Origin: Alistipes sp. UBA934 | GTDB taxonomy: Bacteria; Bacteroidota; Bacteroidia; Bacteroidales; Rikenellaceae | Assembly: GCA_002293535.1 (NCBI GenBank) | Contig: DBDK01000005.1 | Location: forward strand, 68,738-132,737 | Reading direction: 5' to 3' | Length of the DNA: 64,000 bases | Part shown: one piece after another, positions 9,666 through 17,936 of the stretch | How positions within the stretch are numbered: position 1 is the first letter of the stretch | Layout: the number at the start of each line of letters is the position of its first letter | Made by a program: the position numbers and the translations under genes | Notes under the pieces: generated by a model | What the model was told of the DNA's origin: nothing | The model's database searches: none | The model's input: only the letters and a program-made list of their open reading frames with translations

Positions 9666-11927
9666 TCAGAAAGTATAGCCCGCCTGCAGGTAGAATCCCA
9701 CACGGCGAGTAACGCTCGACCAGCCAAGTGAAACCATCACTGGGAAGTTACGCAAATCGAACCCATAGTCCAATGACGCCCCGTAATAACTTTTTGCTGT
9801 GCCGGGCACCGTGTTGGTGATCCGGCCGGGCAAAAGGTCTATGAAATCGCCCGCTGCCAGCCCGTAATTAATTGATCCTGAAACATAATGGCGCTGACCA
9901 AGTCGATGACGTGCTTGCATTTTGGCTGCCAAAAATATGTTGGGCGCCGACTCCATATAGACCACTCCGTCGAATGGCATCTGGCCCCGTGCATAACGAC
10001 CGAACCACTTGCCTCCCAGCATATTAAGCATCGCAAAGGGGACATTGTCGCCAAACAACACGCGCCCGTAAATATTCGGTATAAGCGAAAAACGATCCGT
10101 AATCGGAAATGCCGTAAGCCACGAAGCCGTAAGAGCTCCGAATGGATATTCGCCTCTGTAGGTTGCAAAATTATCCGTATATAACTCGTAACTCGCTGAC
10201 ACAGAAGTGCCTTTTGTCGCAAAATAGTGACTGTCGAGTGTCTCATAATTTAGCCGTGCAAAGTAGCTCACAAAATTTTCATTCTCTACCGGCATCGAAT
10301 CACCCTCGTGCTCAAAGTCTTTGTAGTCCGTCAGCCAACTCAAATAGAGATACTCCTCCCACGCCAATCCCAATTCCAATCGCATATTCTGGCGTAGGAA
10401 ATTCATATTGACATAGCTCAGCGAGGCGCGATGGTGATTGTACGTAGGATTATAGGAACGCTTACCTAACGAATTTACCACCACGTTGTTATGATTAAAC
10501 GTATAACTCAATTTAAAGTGACTGAGAGGAGAAGTCAGTAAAGAGTAATCGACCTGGGCCATTATACGTTTGCCGAACCGGCCCGTCACCGATACCGTTT
10601 GCGGCGTCTTTTTGCCGAACCGGAGTGTGCCATTAACAATTACCGAGGCGATCTCTTCGGTATCGAAACTCACCCCCGCATTCAGCGAATTTTCCTTCAC
10701 GTCGTTTATATGGAACGTCAGATTATAGCCATCCAAGGTGTCTTTCAGTGAGTAGTAAACTCCTGTACGCGAGGCCACTGCACCGATCATCGATACACAG
10801 TGGTTCAGTTGCGTGATGTTTATCTGGCCGCCCGGTTCTATGTCGCATTTGCGCATCACCCAACGCTGTTCACGCTCACTCAGACCGTCGAATGAAACGT
10901 CATACACCTGAAAATCACCTCTTTCGCGCAACGGTATAAAGGGTCCGTGCTTTTTCGGGGTAAAGTCAGGCGGAAGGTCGATCTTGTTTTTAAGACGGTT
11001 CAGTTCCCTCCAGTGTCTTCCGGCAGACTCCTCACCGCGCTGAATGAGGCTATCCAGTGCCGGCAGGTTGAAACTCGCCGACGAATAACCCTCCACATCG
11101 ACCCTGATATAGACATCACTGCTGGCGACATTATCGCGATAGTTTTGGTGTTGCATTGCTAAATCGACGATCTGGCCCAACACCGCCGGCGCGCCAATCA
11201 ACTGATCCTTAGAGCGAAGTTCCGACTGCACATCGACACCTATAATCACATCGGCCCCCATAGAGCGCGCAACATCGGTCGGGAAATTATTGACAATGCC
11301 GCCATCCACCAGCACCATATTTTCGGTGTAAACCGGCGTGAACACCCCCGGAATGGCCATACTCGCCCTCATAGCAACCGGCAGTTCGCCCTGTTGCATC
11401 ACTACCGTGCTCCCATCCACGATATTAGCTGCCACACAGGCAAACGGAATCGGCAGACGCCTAAAATCTATGGAATCGTGATGACCGGCAGTCAGGTCGG
11501 CGAACAACATATCGAGATTTGTCCCCTTGATCACGCCACTCATCACTTCGAAACGTTTACCGAACGTATATGATACCTGATATTTATCTCCCGTCTCCTT
11601 GCTCGAATATGGAGCACGGGAGCGGGGAGTGCGGTCGCTCAGCAGCAGTCCCCAGTCCTGTGACATAACCATCGAGTCGAGCTGATAAGGAGTGTAACCT
11701 ATTGAATACAAGCCACCTACTATAGCGCCCATACTCGTACCCACCACTATATCTATAGGTATGCCGGCCCGCTCTATCACCCTCAGTGCACCGATATGAG
11801 CCACACCTTTAGCACCGCCGCCCGAAAGTACAACGGCGACTTTCTTGCGTGGTGGCATATCCGACACATCCTGCGCATCGGCCGACGCCACAACAAAAAT
11901 CAATAATATTGAAAGAAGATACCTCAT
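9666..11927 (-). CDS. Patatin-like phospholipase with outer-membrane barrel (PlpD/BamA-type)
   Basis: A 753-residue exported protein (signal peptide about 1-18). The N-terminal patatin domain has the oxyanion loop GGGAKG (36-41), the nucleophile motif GTSMG (S65) and the DGG motif (D208), giving the Ser-Asp dyad of a lipolytic hydrolase. Next is a POTRA-like segment (about 340-400), then a C-terminal beta-barrel of the Omp85 superfamily ending in aromatic FYLQAGYTF. This architecture matches type Vd autotransporters or FplA/PlpD, so the lipase may sit at the outer membrane. The ATG at 11927 begins the signal peptide. The frame runs 20 codons further up through a repeated 19-base motif. It is convergent with rho, 11 bases apart. 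Confidence 0.88.
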   Translation of the reverse strand: MRYLLSILLIFVVASADAQDVSDMPPRKKVAVVLSGGGAKGVAHIGALRVIERAGIPIDIVVGTSMGAIVGGLYSIGYTPYQLDSMVMSQDWGLLLSDRTPRSRAPYSSKETGDKYQVSYTFGKRFEVMSGVIKGTNLDMLFADLTAGHHDSIDFRRLPIPFACVAANIVDGSTVVMQQGELPVAMRASMAIPGVFTPVYTENMVLVDGGIVNNFPTDVARSMGADVIIGVDVQSELRSKDQLIGAPAVLGQIVDLAMQHQNYRDNVASSDVYIRVDVEGYSSASFNLPALDSLIQRGEESAGRHWRELNRLKNKIDLPPDFTPKKHGPFIPLRERGDFQVYDVSFDGLSEREQRWVMRKCDIEPGGQINITQLNHCVSMIGAVASRTGVYYSLKDTLDGYNLTFHINDVKENSLNAGVSFDTEEIASVIVNGTLRFGKKTPQTVSVTGRFGKRIMAQVDYSLLTSPLSHFKLSYTFNHNNVVVNSLGKRSYNPTYNHHRASLSYVNMNFLRQNMRLELGLAWEEYLYLSWLTDYKDFEHEGDSMPVENENFVSYFARLNYETLDSHYFATKGTSVSASYELYTDNFATYRGEYPFGALTASWLTAFPITDRFSLIPNIYGRVLFGDNVPFAMLNMLGGKWFGRYARGQMPFDGVVYMESAPNIFLAAKMQARHRLGQRHYVSGSINYGLAAGDFIDLLPGRITNTVPGTAKSYYGASLDYGFDLRNFPVMVSLGWSSVTRRVGFYLQAGYTF

Positions 11928-11931
11928 ACAT

Positions 11932-11950
11932 ATCGCCGCCGGCGTTCCGA
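11932..11950 (-). repeat. 19-base boundary repeat, copy 1
   Basis: On the minus strand this reads TCGGAACGCCGGCGGCGAT and ends 4 bases before the patatin-gene ATG. Near-identical copies occur at 26138-26156 and 49451-49469, with a weaker one at 51302-51320. It contains the palindrome GCCGGC. Confidence 0.6.
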
Positions 11951-11961
11951 CTTCATCGCTA

Positions 11962-11969
11962 CAAAGATA
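11962..11969 (-). promoter_or_regulatory. -7 box for the patatin gene
   Basis: TATCTTTG on the minus strand fits the Bacteroidales TAnnTTTG box, 35 bases before the ATG at 11927. A TTTG is present further upstream but the spacing (15 bases) is shorter than usual, so the -33 box is uncertain. Confidence 0.5.
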
Positions 11970-11985
11970 AAGCAAAAGTGAGACC

Positions 11986-12018
11986 AAAAAAAATCGCCAC
12001 CTTCCGGAAGCGATTTTT
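11986..12018 (-). terminator. Terminator of the fimbrial operon
   Basis: On the minus strand, arms AAAAATCGC and GCGATTTTT enclose a 12-base segment and are followed by a run of T. It lies about 30 bases after the stop of the fimbrial anchor gene and upstream of the patatin promoter, so it separates the two units. Confidence 0.75.
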
Positions 12019-12049
12019 AAGCAATATGGATTTGCGGCCGCCCGGCTCC

Positions 12050-13096
12050 TTAGAGCATCGGATCCAGGTCGTGAACTACAAAGCCATCCACCGTTATTTC
12101 GATCGTAAGGTCTTGCAGGATTGTGATCTCGATTGGAAAAAACTCCGTTCTGTCGATGTCCACCTGGTCGCGGTAGATGTATTCGCCTTTCTCGTTTCGT
12201 ACCTGGAAGATGGCTTGCAACACATCTATGTCGGGTATCACGTGAATGTTATTGTTTGCACGAGTTGTGTTTGTGCTGTGCAGGTGTAGCATCACCGGAT
12301 TCTGAACGTGGTGTTGCACATCGAGACGCAGCAGACGAATATCCATTTCGGTTTCGCTGTCCGAGAGTGATTTGGTTTTGGTGTTATATCGCAGCTCCGG
12401 TGCATAACGGTCGATGCTGCCGGCGTGAGTGTAGGTACCTTTTTTGCCTGTCACAAAAATATCGAGCGGCAAGTGTGGTTCGGCGCGCGTCACCAAGGGA
12501 TTGATATACTGAATACCCTTAACCTTGACTTGCAGAGTGCTGTTAAAGCGTACGAAGTCGAACTCCACAGGTATGATCTTCGTTCCTGCTTTCGACGCCA
12601 GGGCCGGGGTGATCGCAATGTCCTCTCGTATTGCGTGAAACAGGTCGGAGAAGCCGCCCTCAGGGTCCACAATCATCACTCGGAAATCGTCGATCGTTGT
12701 TTCGCCTATCACTACCGGAGTATAGCGATGCGTCACCGAGTCCATCATATGGACGTCGCTAAAGCCTCCTTTTTTGAATTCGGTTTTACTGAAGCCCCAA
12801 GCCACGAATGTATATTCGCCCACTGCGAGTTCGGCCTCAATGCTTCCGTCCTTCAGATCTTTGCTGCTAATGAGCAGGACATCGGTAAGTATGCCTGTGC
12901 TCTGCTCGAACACATAGAGATAGATCTCGTCAATCAGATCCGTCACATCTTCGCTTCCACCCGCATCCACGTATTTATACTTGAACTTCAGTTCCAGATC
13001 GCCGGTTTCGCAGAGCTCCGGATCGTCTGTAACACCGCAACTTACGATACCCATAACGAGAGCCAACGAGACAAATAAACGTACTAAATTCTTCAT
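12050..13096 (-). CDS. FimB/Mfa2-family fimbrial anchor lipoprotein
   Basis: A 348-residue exported lipoprotein: signal peptide MKNLVRLFVSLALVMGIVSC with the lipobox cysteine at C20. The mature part resembles the FimB/Mfa2 (DUF1812) family, with the first-domain pattern LYVFEQSTGILTDV and AELAVGEYTFVAWG. In Porphyromonas such proteins anchor the fimbria in the outer membrane and limit its length. It follows the pilin gene on the same strand, 63 bases away, with a hairpin in between and a terminator after it. The start at 13096 was preferred to an in-frame ATG ten codons upstream because it opens a standard signal peptide. Confidence 0.85.
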   Translation of the reverse strand: MKNLVRLFVSLALVMGIVSCGVTDDPELCETGDLELKFKYKYVDAGGSEDVTDLIDEIYLYVFEQSTGILTDVLLISSKDLKDGSIEAELAVGEYTFVAWGFSKTEFKKGGFSDVHMMDSVTHRYTPVVIGETTIDDFRVMIVDPEGGFSDLFHAIREDIAITPALASKAGTKIIPVEFDFVRFNSTLQVKVKGIQYINPLVTRAEPHLPLDIFVTGKKGTYTHAGSIDRYAPELRYNTKTKSLSDSETEMDIRLLRLDVQHHVQNPVMLHLHSTNTTRANNNIHVIPDIDVLQAIFQVRNEKGEYIYRDQVDIDRTEFFPIEITILQDLTIEITVDGFVVHDLDPML

Positions 13097-13122
13097 ATTT
13101 TTCTGGAGTTTTTTCTTGGTGA

Positions 13123-13149
13123 GCATCGGCAGTTATCAGCCGCCGATGC
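13123..13149 (-). other. Hairpin between pilin and anchor genes
   Basis: A perfect 8-bp inverted repeat (GCATCGGC / GCCGATGC) with an 11-base loop lies in the 63-base gap between the pilin and anchor genes. No T-run follows in the transcribed direction, so it is more likely an mRNA-stability or processing element than a full terminator. Confidence 0.5.
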
Positions 13150-13159
13150 CCTTTGGTAA

Positions 13160-14320
13160 TTACATAATGGGTTCTACAGTGACAACATTCCAAGGAATAA
13201 CTTCGACATTAACTGTCAAAACATATCCCAATTCGGGACGGTCGGGAAGTTCCCTGAAGTCCGAAGCGTCGAAAGGAACTTCGTTGATGCGATAGATCAC
13301 ACCGGGAACAAAAGCCTGCAGTTCGGCAGCGCCGTTCATATAACCCTGAACGGTCAGATACTTCGTGAGGGTTGCGTCACCGGCATCATCGGGATCGTCA
13401 CCTACAACTTCGATAGCCAACAGAGGAAGACCGCTCGATGCTACGTTGTAAGTCCAAGATTCAACAGAAGTGGTGTTTGCTACATCAGGACGAGCGATAC
13501 CGGGAGCAGATGCAACATTTGCAACCCATTCGCCCCTGTCTTTAAAGTAGAGGTCGGCATTACCCGTGCCACCTTCGACCATTACACCCAATTTGCCACC
13601 CGAAATAGTGTACTGAGGATGATAGTTCAGCACGTAAACACCTGTAACCGAAAAAGCGTGGCCACTCTGAGCGGCACCTTTACGATAAAGGTAAGCATTG
13701 GGTTCGCTAATAGCAGCATCCAGGTTGATGTAGTCGGCAACAGCGCCCAATTCGAGGCGAGAGACAACCGGCGAGAGCAGGATGTTCACGTGAGCCGTAC
13801 CGGCAGTTTCGTCGGTAGGATTAGTGTCAGGAATAATAGCCTGTGCACCGAAAACCTTGTCGTTAGCGTTGTTTACAGTTGCCAAAGGAATGTTAGAAAG
13901 GCTGATTCCTCTCAATCCATTGACGTTGAAAGCTGCGCTCATAACATCTGCGGGATCGGTGTAGTTAATGATGTCCGCATAGTTCCTGAGGTTAGCCACA
14001 ACGAAAACTTCCGCGCTTTCCGAAACCTGATTGGTAAGCACCTGACCACCTGCAGTGGTAGCCTGATTCACGACCAGTTCTTCTGCGGCTGTTACTTTGC
14101 CATCTTCAAACACGAAGATGTAGCCATCGCTGATAATAGCAGCTGTGTTGTTGGCACCGGGAGCTTCAACGGCACGAGTACCGCCCAGCCCCGACAACTT
14201 AACCACGAGCTTGTGGTTGCCGGCGATGTCTCCATTGTTCTCGGTGACAACGTCCTTGATACAGCTCGACAGACCAACGGCCACAAGAGCTGCGAGAGCG
14301 AAAATTTGGAATTTTTTCAT
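13160..14320 (-). CDS. FimA/Mfa1-family major fimbrillin
   Basis: A 386-residue exported lipoprotein pilin. The signal peptide ends in the lipobox LSSC (C20). The segment SGLGGTRAVEAP holds R49, which fits the arginine protease cleavage site that matures type V pilins before donor-strand assembly. The two-domain transthyretin-like body begins with GYIFVFEDGKV. The C-terminus (YVLTVNVEVIPWNVVTVEPIM, in part) has the alternating hydrophobic pattern and the PW pair typical of the family's last strand. It is the first gene of a two-gene unit with the anchor gene and has a near-perfect promoter. No tip-subunit genes of the FimC/D/E or Mfa3-5 type are next to it. Confidence 0.88.
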   Translation of the reverse strand: MKKFQIFALAALVAVGLSSCIKDVVTENNGDIAGNHKLVVKLSGLGGTRAVEAPGANNTAAIISDGYIFVFEDGKVTAAEELVVNQATTAGGQVLTNQVSESAEVFVVANLRNYADIINYTDPADVMSAAFNVNGLRGISLSNIPLATVNNANDKVFGAQAIIPDTNPTDETAGTAHVNILLSPVVSRLELGAVADYINLDAAISEPNAYLYRKGAAQSGHAFSVTGVYVLNYHPQYTISGGKLGVMVEGGTGNADLYFKDRGEWVANVASAPGIARPDVANTTSVESWTYNVASSGLPLLAIEVVGDDPDDAGDATLTKYLTVQGYMNGAAELQAFVPGVIYRINEVPFDASDFRELPDRPELGYVLTVNVEVIPWNVVTVEPIM

Positions 14321-14388
14321 TTTTTGAAGAGTTAGTTAAAATAAATTAATTATGTGAGCTTGCTTTTGTAATGTGCATAATTAACGTG

Positions 14389-14420
14389 CAAATGTAAGTA
14401 TATATTTTTGTTTCAGCAAA
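14389..14420 (-). promoter_or_regulatory. Promoter of the fimbrillin operon
   Basis: On the minus strand TTTG (14420-14417) is followed after exactly 20 bases by TACATTTG (14396-14389), a full match to the Bacteroidales housekeeping promoter. The start site would be near 14384, giving a leader of about 60 bases that is A/T-rich. Confidence 0.8.
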
Positions 14421-14438
14421 TTTTTATATCTTTTTTAC

Positions 14439-14446
14439 TACTTTTG
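14439..14446 (+). promoter_or_regulatory. -7 box for the SPOUT methyltransferase gene
   Basis: TACTTTTG fits TAnnTTTG and lies 14 bases before the ATG at 14461. No TTTG stands at the usual 19-21 base distance, so this call is weaker than the divergent pilin promoter. Confidence 0.4.
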
Positions 14447-14460
14447 TGACGTTTTTTAGT

Positions 14461-14913
14461 ATGATAATTGTTCTTGACAACATCCGCAGCCTCAATAATG
14501 TAGGCTCTTTTTTCCGCACCTGTGATGCCTTCGGGGTCGAGGAGTTGGTGCTTTGTGGCATCTGTGGAACTCCTCCCGACCGTGAAATCCACAAAACCGC
14601 CCTCGGTGCCGAGGAGAGTGTGTCGTGGAGTTTCGTCAGAGAAACGACCGCAGCTGTGGAAAAATTGCATAACCGTGGATATATTGTACTTGCCGTTGAG
14701 CAGGTTGCAGGATCCGTAATGCTTGGCGACTTCACTCCCGACCCTTCCGCAAAGTACGCGCTGGTGTTCGGCAACGAGGTCGATGGGGTATCCAACGAGG
14801 TAGTTGCACTTTGCGACGGCGCCATAGAGCTGCCTCAGGTTGGTGTGAAGCGCTCGTTGAACGTTTCGGTTTGCGGCGGCGCAGTGATTTGGCACTTCTT
14901 TAATCTATTATAG
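14461..14913 (+). CDS. SpoU/TrmH-family RNA 2'-O-methyltransferase
   Basis: A 150-residue SPOUT-fold methyltransferase without the N-terminal substrate-binding domain of the longer RlmB/TrmH proteins. The three signature blocks are present: VLDNIRSLNNVGSFFRTCDAFGVEEL near the N-terminus (motif 1, with the conserved N and R), LVFGNEVDGVS (motif 2) and LPQVGVKRSLNVSVCGG (motif 3), the last two forming the knotted AdoMet site. It would methylate a ribose 2'-OH in tRNA or rRNA; the target is not evident. The ATG at 14461 is used rather than the in-frame GTG at 14446, because that GTG overlaps the -7 box. panB starts 3 bases after its stop. Confidence 0.85.
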   Translation: MIIVLDNIRSLNNVGSFFRTCDAFGVEELVLCGICGTPPDREIHKTALGAEESVSWSFVRETTAAVEKLHNRGYIVLAVEQVAGSVMLGDFTPDPSAKYALVFGNEVDGVSNEVVALCDGAIELPQVGVKRSLNVSVCGGAVIWHFFNLL

Positions 14914-14915
14914 GT

Positions 14916-15731
14916 ATGTCAGTTGAAGGAAAAACAAAGCCGGTGACGACTCAGACTCTGGTTCAAATGAAAGCTCGCGGCGAGAAGATCGCGATGCTTA
15001 CAGCTTATGACTACTCCACGGCTCGTGTTATGGATGCCGCGGGTATGGACGCAATTTTGGTTGGTGATTCCGCCGCCAATACTATGGCCGGTTGGGACTC
15101 TACGCTTCCCATCACTCTCGACCAGATGATCTATCACGCCGCCAGTGTTGTTCGCGGGGTTTCCCGTGCGCTTGTTGTTGTCGATCTTCCGTTCGGCACC
15201 TATCAGGGCGATTGGCGCGATGCTTTTGCGTCCGCCGTCCGGGTTATGAAGGAGAGTGGGGCAGCAGCTCTCAAGTTGGAGGGCGGCGAGGAGATCATCG
15301 AGGCTGTTCGTCACATCGTTTCAGCCGGTATTCCTGTTATGGGTCACCTTGGGCTCACTCCGCAATCCATCCACAAGTTCGGGGGTTATGGCCTTCGTGC
15401 TTCTTCTGACCAAGAGGCCGCAAAACTCCTCCACGATGCCCGCCTGCTTCAGGACGCCGGTTGCTTTGCGGTCGTGCTCGAAAAGATTCCTGCCTACCTT
15501 GGAGTGCAGGTTTCCCAGGAGCTCACTATTCCCACCATCGGCATCGGTGCCGGTAACGGTTGCGACGGCCAAGTGCTTGTCGTTCAGGATATGTTGGGTG
15601 TGTCTCAGGATTTTGCTCCCAAATTCCTCCGCCGTTATGCCGATCTCCACTCGGTTATGACGGAGGCCTTCCGGCACTATCTCCGCGACGTCCGCTCCGG
15701 TGATTTTCCTTCGTCGAAAGAGGAATATTAG
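14916..15731 (+). CDS. panB: 3-methyl-2-oxobutanoate hydroxymethyltransferase PanB
   Basis: A 271-residue enzyme that makes ketopantoate from 2-oxoisovalerate and methylene-tetrahydrofolate, the first committed step to pantothenate and CoA. The family motifs are clear: KIAMLTAYDYSTARVMDAAG near residue 24, VGDSAANTMAGWDSTLP (metal-binding D), DLPFGTYQ, KLEGGEE, and GHLGLTPQS followed by IGIGAGNGCDGQVLV. The length is normal. It starts 3 bases after the methyltransferase gene, so it is in the same transcription unit. Confidence 0.96.
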   Translation: MSVEGKTKPVTTQTLVQMKARGEKIAMLTAYDYSTARVMDAAGMDAILVGDSAANTMAGWDSTLPITLDQMIYHAASVVRGVSRALVVVDLPFGTYQGDWRDAFASAVRVMKESGAAALKLEGGEEIIEAVRHIVSAGIPVMGHLGLTPQSIHKFGGYGLRASSDQEAAKLLHDARLLQDAGCFAVVLEKIPAYLGVQVSQELTIPTIGIGAGNGCDGQVLVVQDMLGVSQDFAPKFLRRYADLHSVMTEAFRHYLRDVRSGDFPSSKEEY

Positions 15732-15783
15732 CCCGTGTGGCATAGTTTGTGTGGTTTGTACTTCGAAAACAACCACCGACTAT

Positions 15784-16677
15784 ATGAAAAAGTTATCCGT
15801 TCTATCAGTTTTCTTCGCTTTCGCAGCGATCTGTTCTGTCGATGCACAATCACACGACTCCCTTTGGACACGCCAGGGGGTTGCTGCTGCAACTCTTTCT
15901 CAGGTGTCGCTCAGTAATTGGTCTGCCGGTGGCGAAGGCTCCGTTGCCTACAACTTGATGTTCAACTACGATGCCGACTACAAAAACGGTAAACATTTGT
16001 GGGACAACCGTTTGGAATTAGCTTACGGTATGATCTGGTCTCAATCTAAGGGCTCGCAGAAGAACAACGACCGCATCTTTCTGACCTCTATGTATGGTTA
16101 CGAGATAGGTCACAATTGGTATTTTTCGGCGTTGGGCACTTTCCAGACCCAGTTTGCCAACGGTTTCGACTATAGCCTGAATCCCAAACACAAGATTTCA
16201 CGATTTATGGCTCCGGGTTATCTGAGCGTTGGGTTGGGCTTCACCTGGAAACCTCGCGATTGGTTCTCCGCCACATTCTCGCCGCTGACCTGGCGTGGTA
16301 CCTTCGTTTTGGACGACGACTTGTTTTGGGATGCGAACGGGGCGCCCATCTCTGCATTCGGGGTTAAACACGGAAAGCATTTCCTGAACGAACTGGGAGC
16401 GAACATCCGCCTGGAGGTTAAGCACGACATCACCCATAACATCAATCTATACAGTCGTCTGGATCTGTTCTCGAACTACTTGCATAAGCCTCAAAACATT
16501 GACGTTCAGTGGGATATTGTCCTATCGGCTTCTTTGACTCGTTGGCTATCGGCTAACCTGACCCTGAATATGGTTTACGACGACGATGTCAAGTTTCCTC
16601 GTAAGGATGGTTCGATGGGTGGTTCCAGGTTCCAGATTCGTGAGATTTTCGGCCTTGGTTTGCAGACAAGTTTTTGA
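15784..16677 (+). CDS. DUF3078-family exported protein
   Basis: A 297-residue exported protein with signal peptide MKKLSVLSVFFAFAAICSVDAQ. The mature part starts with LWTRQGVAAATLSQVSLSNW, followed by WSAGGEGSVAYNLMFN and many aromatic beta-strand segments such as LELAYGMIW. The last residues (GLGLQTSF) end in phenylalanine, as outer-membrane barrels do. This matches the DUF3078 family found in Bacteroidetes, whose function is unknown. The ATG at 15784 was chosen because it opens the signal peptide; an upstream in-frame ATG overlaps panB. It may share the panB transcript. Confidence 0.8.
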   Translation: MKKLSVLSVFFAFAAICSVDAQSHDSLWTRQGVAAATLSQVSLSNWSAGGEGSVAYNLMFNYDADYKNGKHLWDNRLELAYGMIWSQSKGSQKNNDRIFLTSMYGYEIGHNWYFSALGTFQTQFANGFDYSLNPKHKISRFMAPGYLSVGLGFTWKPRDWFSATFSPLTWRGTFVLDDDLFWDANGAPISAFGVKHGKHFLNELGANIRLEVKHDITHNINLYSRLDLFSNYLHKPQNIDVQWDIVLSASLTRWLSANLTLNMVYDDDVKFPRKDGSMGGSRFQIREIFGLGLQTSF

Positions 16678-16701
16678 GTTTCCTAATTTTTCGTACCTTT
16701 G
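16673..16701 (+). promoter_or_regulatory. Promoter of tRNA-Gly
   Basis: TTTG (16673-16676), overlapping the stop region of the DUF3078 gene, precedes a -7 box TACCTTTG (16694-16701) by 17 bases. The spacing is slightly short, but the same TACCTTTG box recurs in front of tRNA-Val. tRNA-Gly begins 11 bases downstream. Confidence 0.6.
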
Positions 16702-16712
16702 CCCTCTCTTTC

Positions 16713-16785
16713 GCGGAAGTAGCTCAGTCGGTAGAGCATCAGCTTCCCAAGCTGAGGGTCGCGGGTTCGAATCCCGTTTTCCGCT
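16713..16785 (+). tRNA. tRNA-Gly (anticodon CCC)
   Basis: All four arms pair. The acceptor stem is GCGGAAG with TTTCCGC (one G-U pair), the D arm contains AGCTCAGTCGGTAGAGC, and the anticodon loop TTCCCAA gives CCC. The T arm contains GGTTCGAAT. The discriminator is T at 16785 and CCA is not encoded. Confidence 0.95.
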
Positions 16786-16813
16786 CCGGTGACGCGAATT
16801 TTTGAACAAAAAA

Positions 16814-16844
16814 TTTGGCAGTATAATTTTTTCGCTTACCTTTG
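16814..16844 (+). promoter_or_regulatory. Promoter of tRNA-Val
   Basis: TTTG (16814-16817), 19 bases, then TACCTTTG (16837-16844): a full match to the Bacteroidales consensus. The tRNA starts 12 bases after the box. Confidence 0.8.
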
Positions 16845-16856
16845 CAGTCCCGATTC

Positions 16857-16931
16857 GGGAGTTTAGCTCAGCTGGTTCAGAGCATCTGCCTTACAAGCAG
16901 AGGGCCGGGGGTTCGAATCCCTCAACTCCCA
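16857..16931 (+). tRNA. tRNA-Val (anticodon UAC)
   Basis: The acceptor stem GGGAGTT pairs with AACTCCC. The D arm contains TAGCTCAGCTGGTTCAGAGC. The anticodon loop CTTACAA gives TAC (UAC). The T loop is TTCGAAT. The discriminator is A at 16931 and CCA is not encoded. Confidence 0.95.
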
Positions 16932-16933
16932 CG

Positions 16934-16973
16934 AAAAAAAGGTCTCTCGAAAGAGCGACCTTTTTTCTTTTTT
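16934..16973 (+). terminator. Rho-independent terminator after tRNA-Val
   Basis: An A-run (16934-16940) is followed by GGTCTCTC, a GAAA loop, GAGCGACC with one mismatch, and a T-rich tract (16961-16973). It ends the tRNA transcript just before the creatininase-family gene. Confidence 0.9.
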
Positions 16974-16976
16974 CGC

Positions 16977-16984
16977 TATATTTG
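16977..16984 (+). promoter_or_regulatory. -7 box of the creatininase-family gene
   Basis: TATATTTG fits TAnnTTTG and lies 28 bases before the ATG at 17013, directly after the tRNA terminator. The expected -33 position falls in the terminator stem and shows no TTTG. Confidence 0.5.
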
Positions 16985-17012
16985 CACTTCACTTAACCCT
17001 AAACTAACTACT

Positions 17013-17891
17013 ATGAAAAAACTACTTTTCTCTGCTGTCGCGCTCGCAATCGCAGCCACAACGGTAACAGCCCAGAATCTCCACACTGGTTGGGAGGAAC
17101 TCACCGGCCCCGATTTCAAAAAAGCGGTCGAGGCTGCCGAGGGTGTTTGTATTCTGCCGATGGGTGTTCTCGAAAAGCACGGCGCTCATATGCCGCTCGG
17201 AACCGACGTATTTTCGGCTCGCGAGGTCAGCAAACGCGCTGCTGCCAAGGAGTATGCAGTTGTTTTCCCGTTCTATTATGTAGGCCAGATCAACGAAGCC
17301 AAGCAGCAACCCGGTACCGTTGCCTACAGTCCCGAACTTCTCTATAAGATGCTCGACGAAACTTGCCGCGAGATCGCCCGTAACGGTATGAAGAAGATCA
17401 TCATCTGCAACTCTCACGGCGGCAACCCTATGTTCCTCGAATACTTCTGCCAGGCCCAGCTTGCTTCTCAGAAGGACTATGCTGTTTATCTCTACCAGCC
17501 GACCGTAGATCGCGAAACCGCTCAGAAGATCGCTTCGATGCGTAAATCCACCACTGCCGGCCACGCCGACGAGGTCGAAACCGCCACTCTTCTTGCCATC
17601 GTTCCAGATCTTATGCGTATGGATCAGGTTAATGCCGAGTCCGGCGACGACCTTGCTCGCCTCGCTCTTCGCAATGCCTACACAGCTATTTGGTGGTATG
17701 CCAAGTATCCCAACCACTATGCCGGCGAGGCTTCCGGTGCAACTCCCGAAATGGGAGAAGTGAAGCTCGCTCAGTGGGCAAACCAGCTGGCCGACGTCGT
17801 GAAGATGGTCAAGGAAGACAATATCACATTGAAACTTCAGGCCGAATATTTCAAAGAGGCTGCCGATCCTCTGAAAACTCCCGTGCGCTAA
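17013..17891 (+). CDS. Secreted creatininase-family amidohydrolase
   Basis: A 292-residue protein with a signal peptide (MKKLLFSAVALAIAATTVTAQ), so it acts outside the cytoplasm, unlike most creatininases. Metal-ligand motifs of the family are visible: GVLEKHGAHMPLGTD near residues 50-62 (E, H, D), NSHGGNP, and AGHADEVETA. Family members hydrolyse small cyclic or linear amides (creatinine, formamidopyrimidines, mycofactocin peptide); the substrate here is unknown. The start was set at the signal peptide; the frame upstream runs through tRNA-Val. It has its own putative promoter box, and a PPK2 gene follows after 45 bases. Confidence 0.85.
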   Translation: MKKLLFSAVALAIAATTVTAQNLHTGWEELTGPDFKKAVEAAEGVCILPMGVLEKHGAHMPLGTDVFSAREVSKRAAAKEYAVVFPFYYVGQINEAKQQPGTVAYSPELLYKMLDETCREIARNGMKKIIICNSHGGNPMFLEYFCQAQLASQKDYAVYLYQPTVDRETAQKIASMRKSTTAGHADEVETATLLAIVPDLMRMDQVNAESGDDLARLALRNAYTAIWWYAKYPNHYAGEASGATPEMGEVKLAQWANQLADVVKMVKEDNITLKLQAEYFKEAADPLKTPVR

Positions 17892-17936
17892 AACACTGGC
17901 ATCAATATTGCTCAAAGTAGGGATAAAACATCACAA

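Noticed and set aside
12425..13078. 217-codon plus-strand frame opposite the fimbrial anchor gene
   Set aside because: It is antisense to a clear lipoprotein gene and has no family features.
14446..14460. GTG at 14446 as start of the SPOUT methyltransferase
   Set aside because: It overlaps the TACTTTTG promoter box, and the conserved protein begins at the ATG at 14461.
15740..15760. Promoter before the DUF3078 gene (TAGTTTG, TTTG)
   Set aside because: The box is one base short of the consensus and no -33 element fits.
16842..17012. N-terminal extension of the creatininase-family protein
   Set aside because: That stretch is tRNA-Val plus a terminator; the signal peptide starts at 17013.
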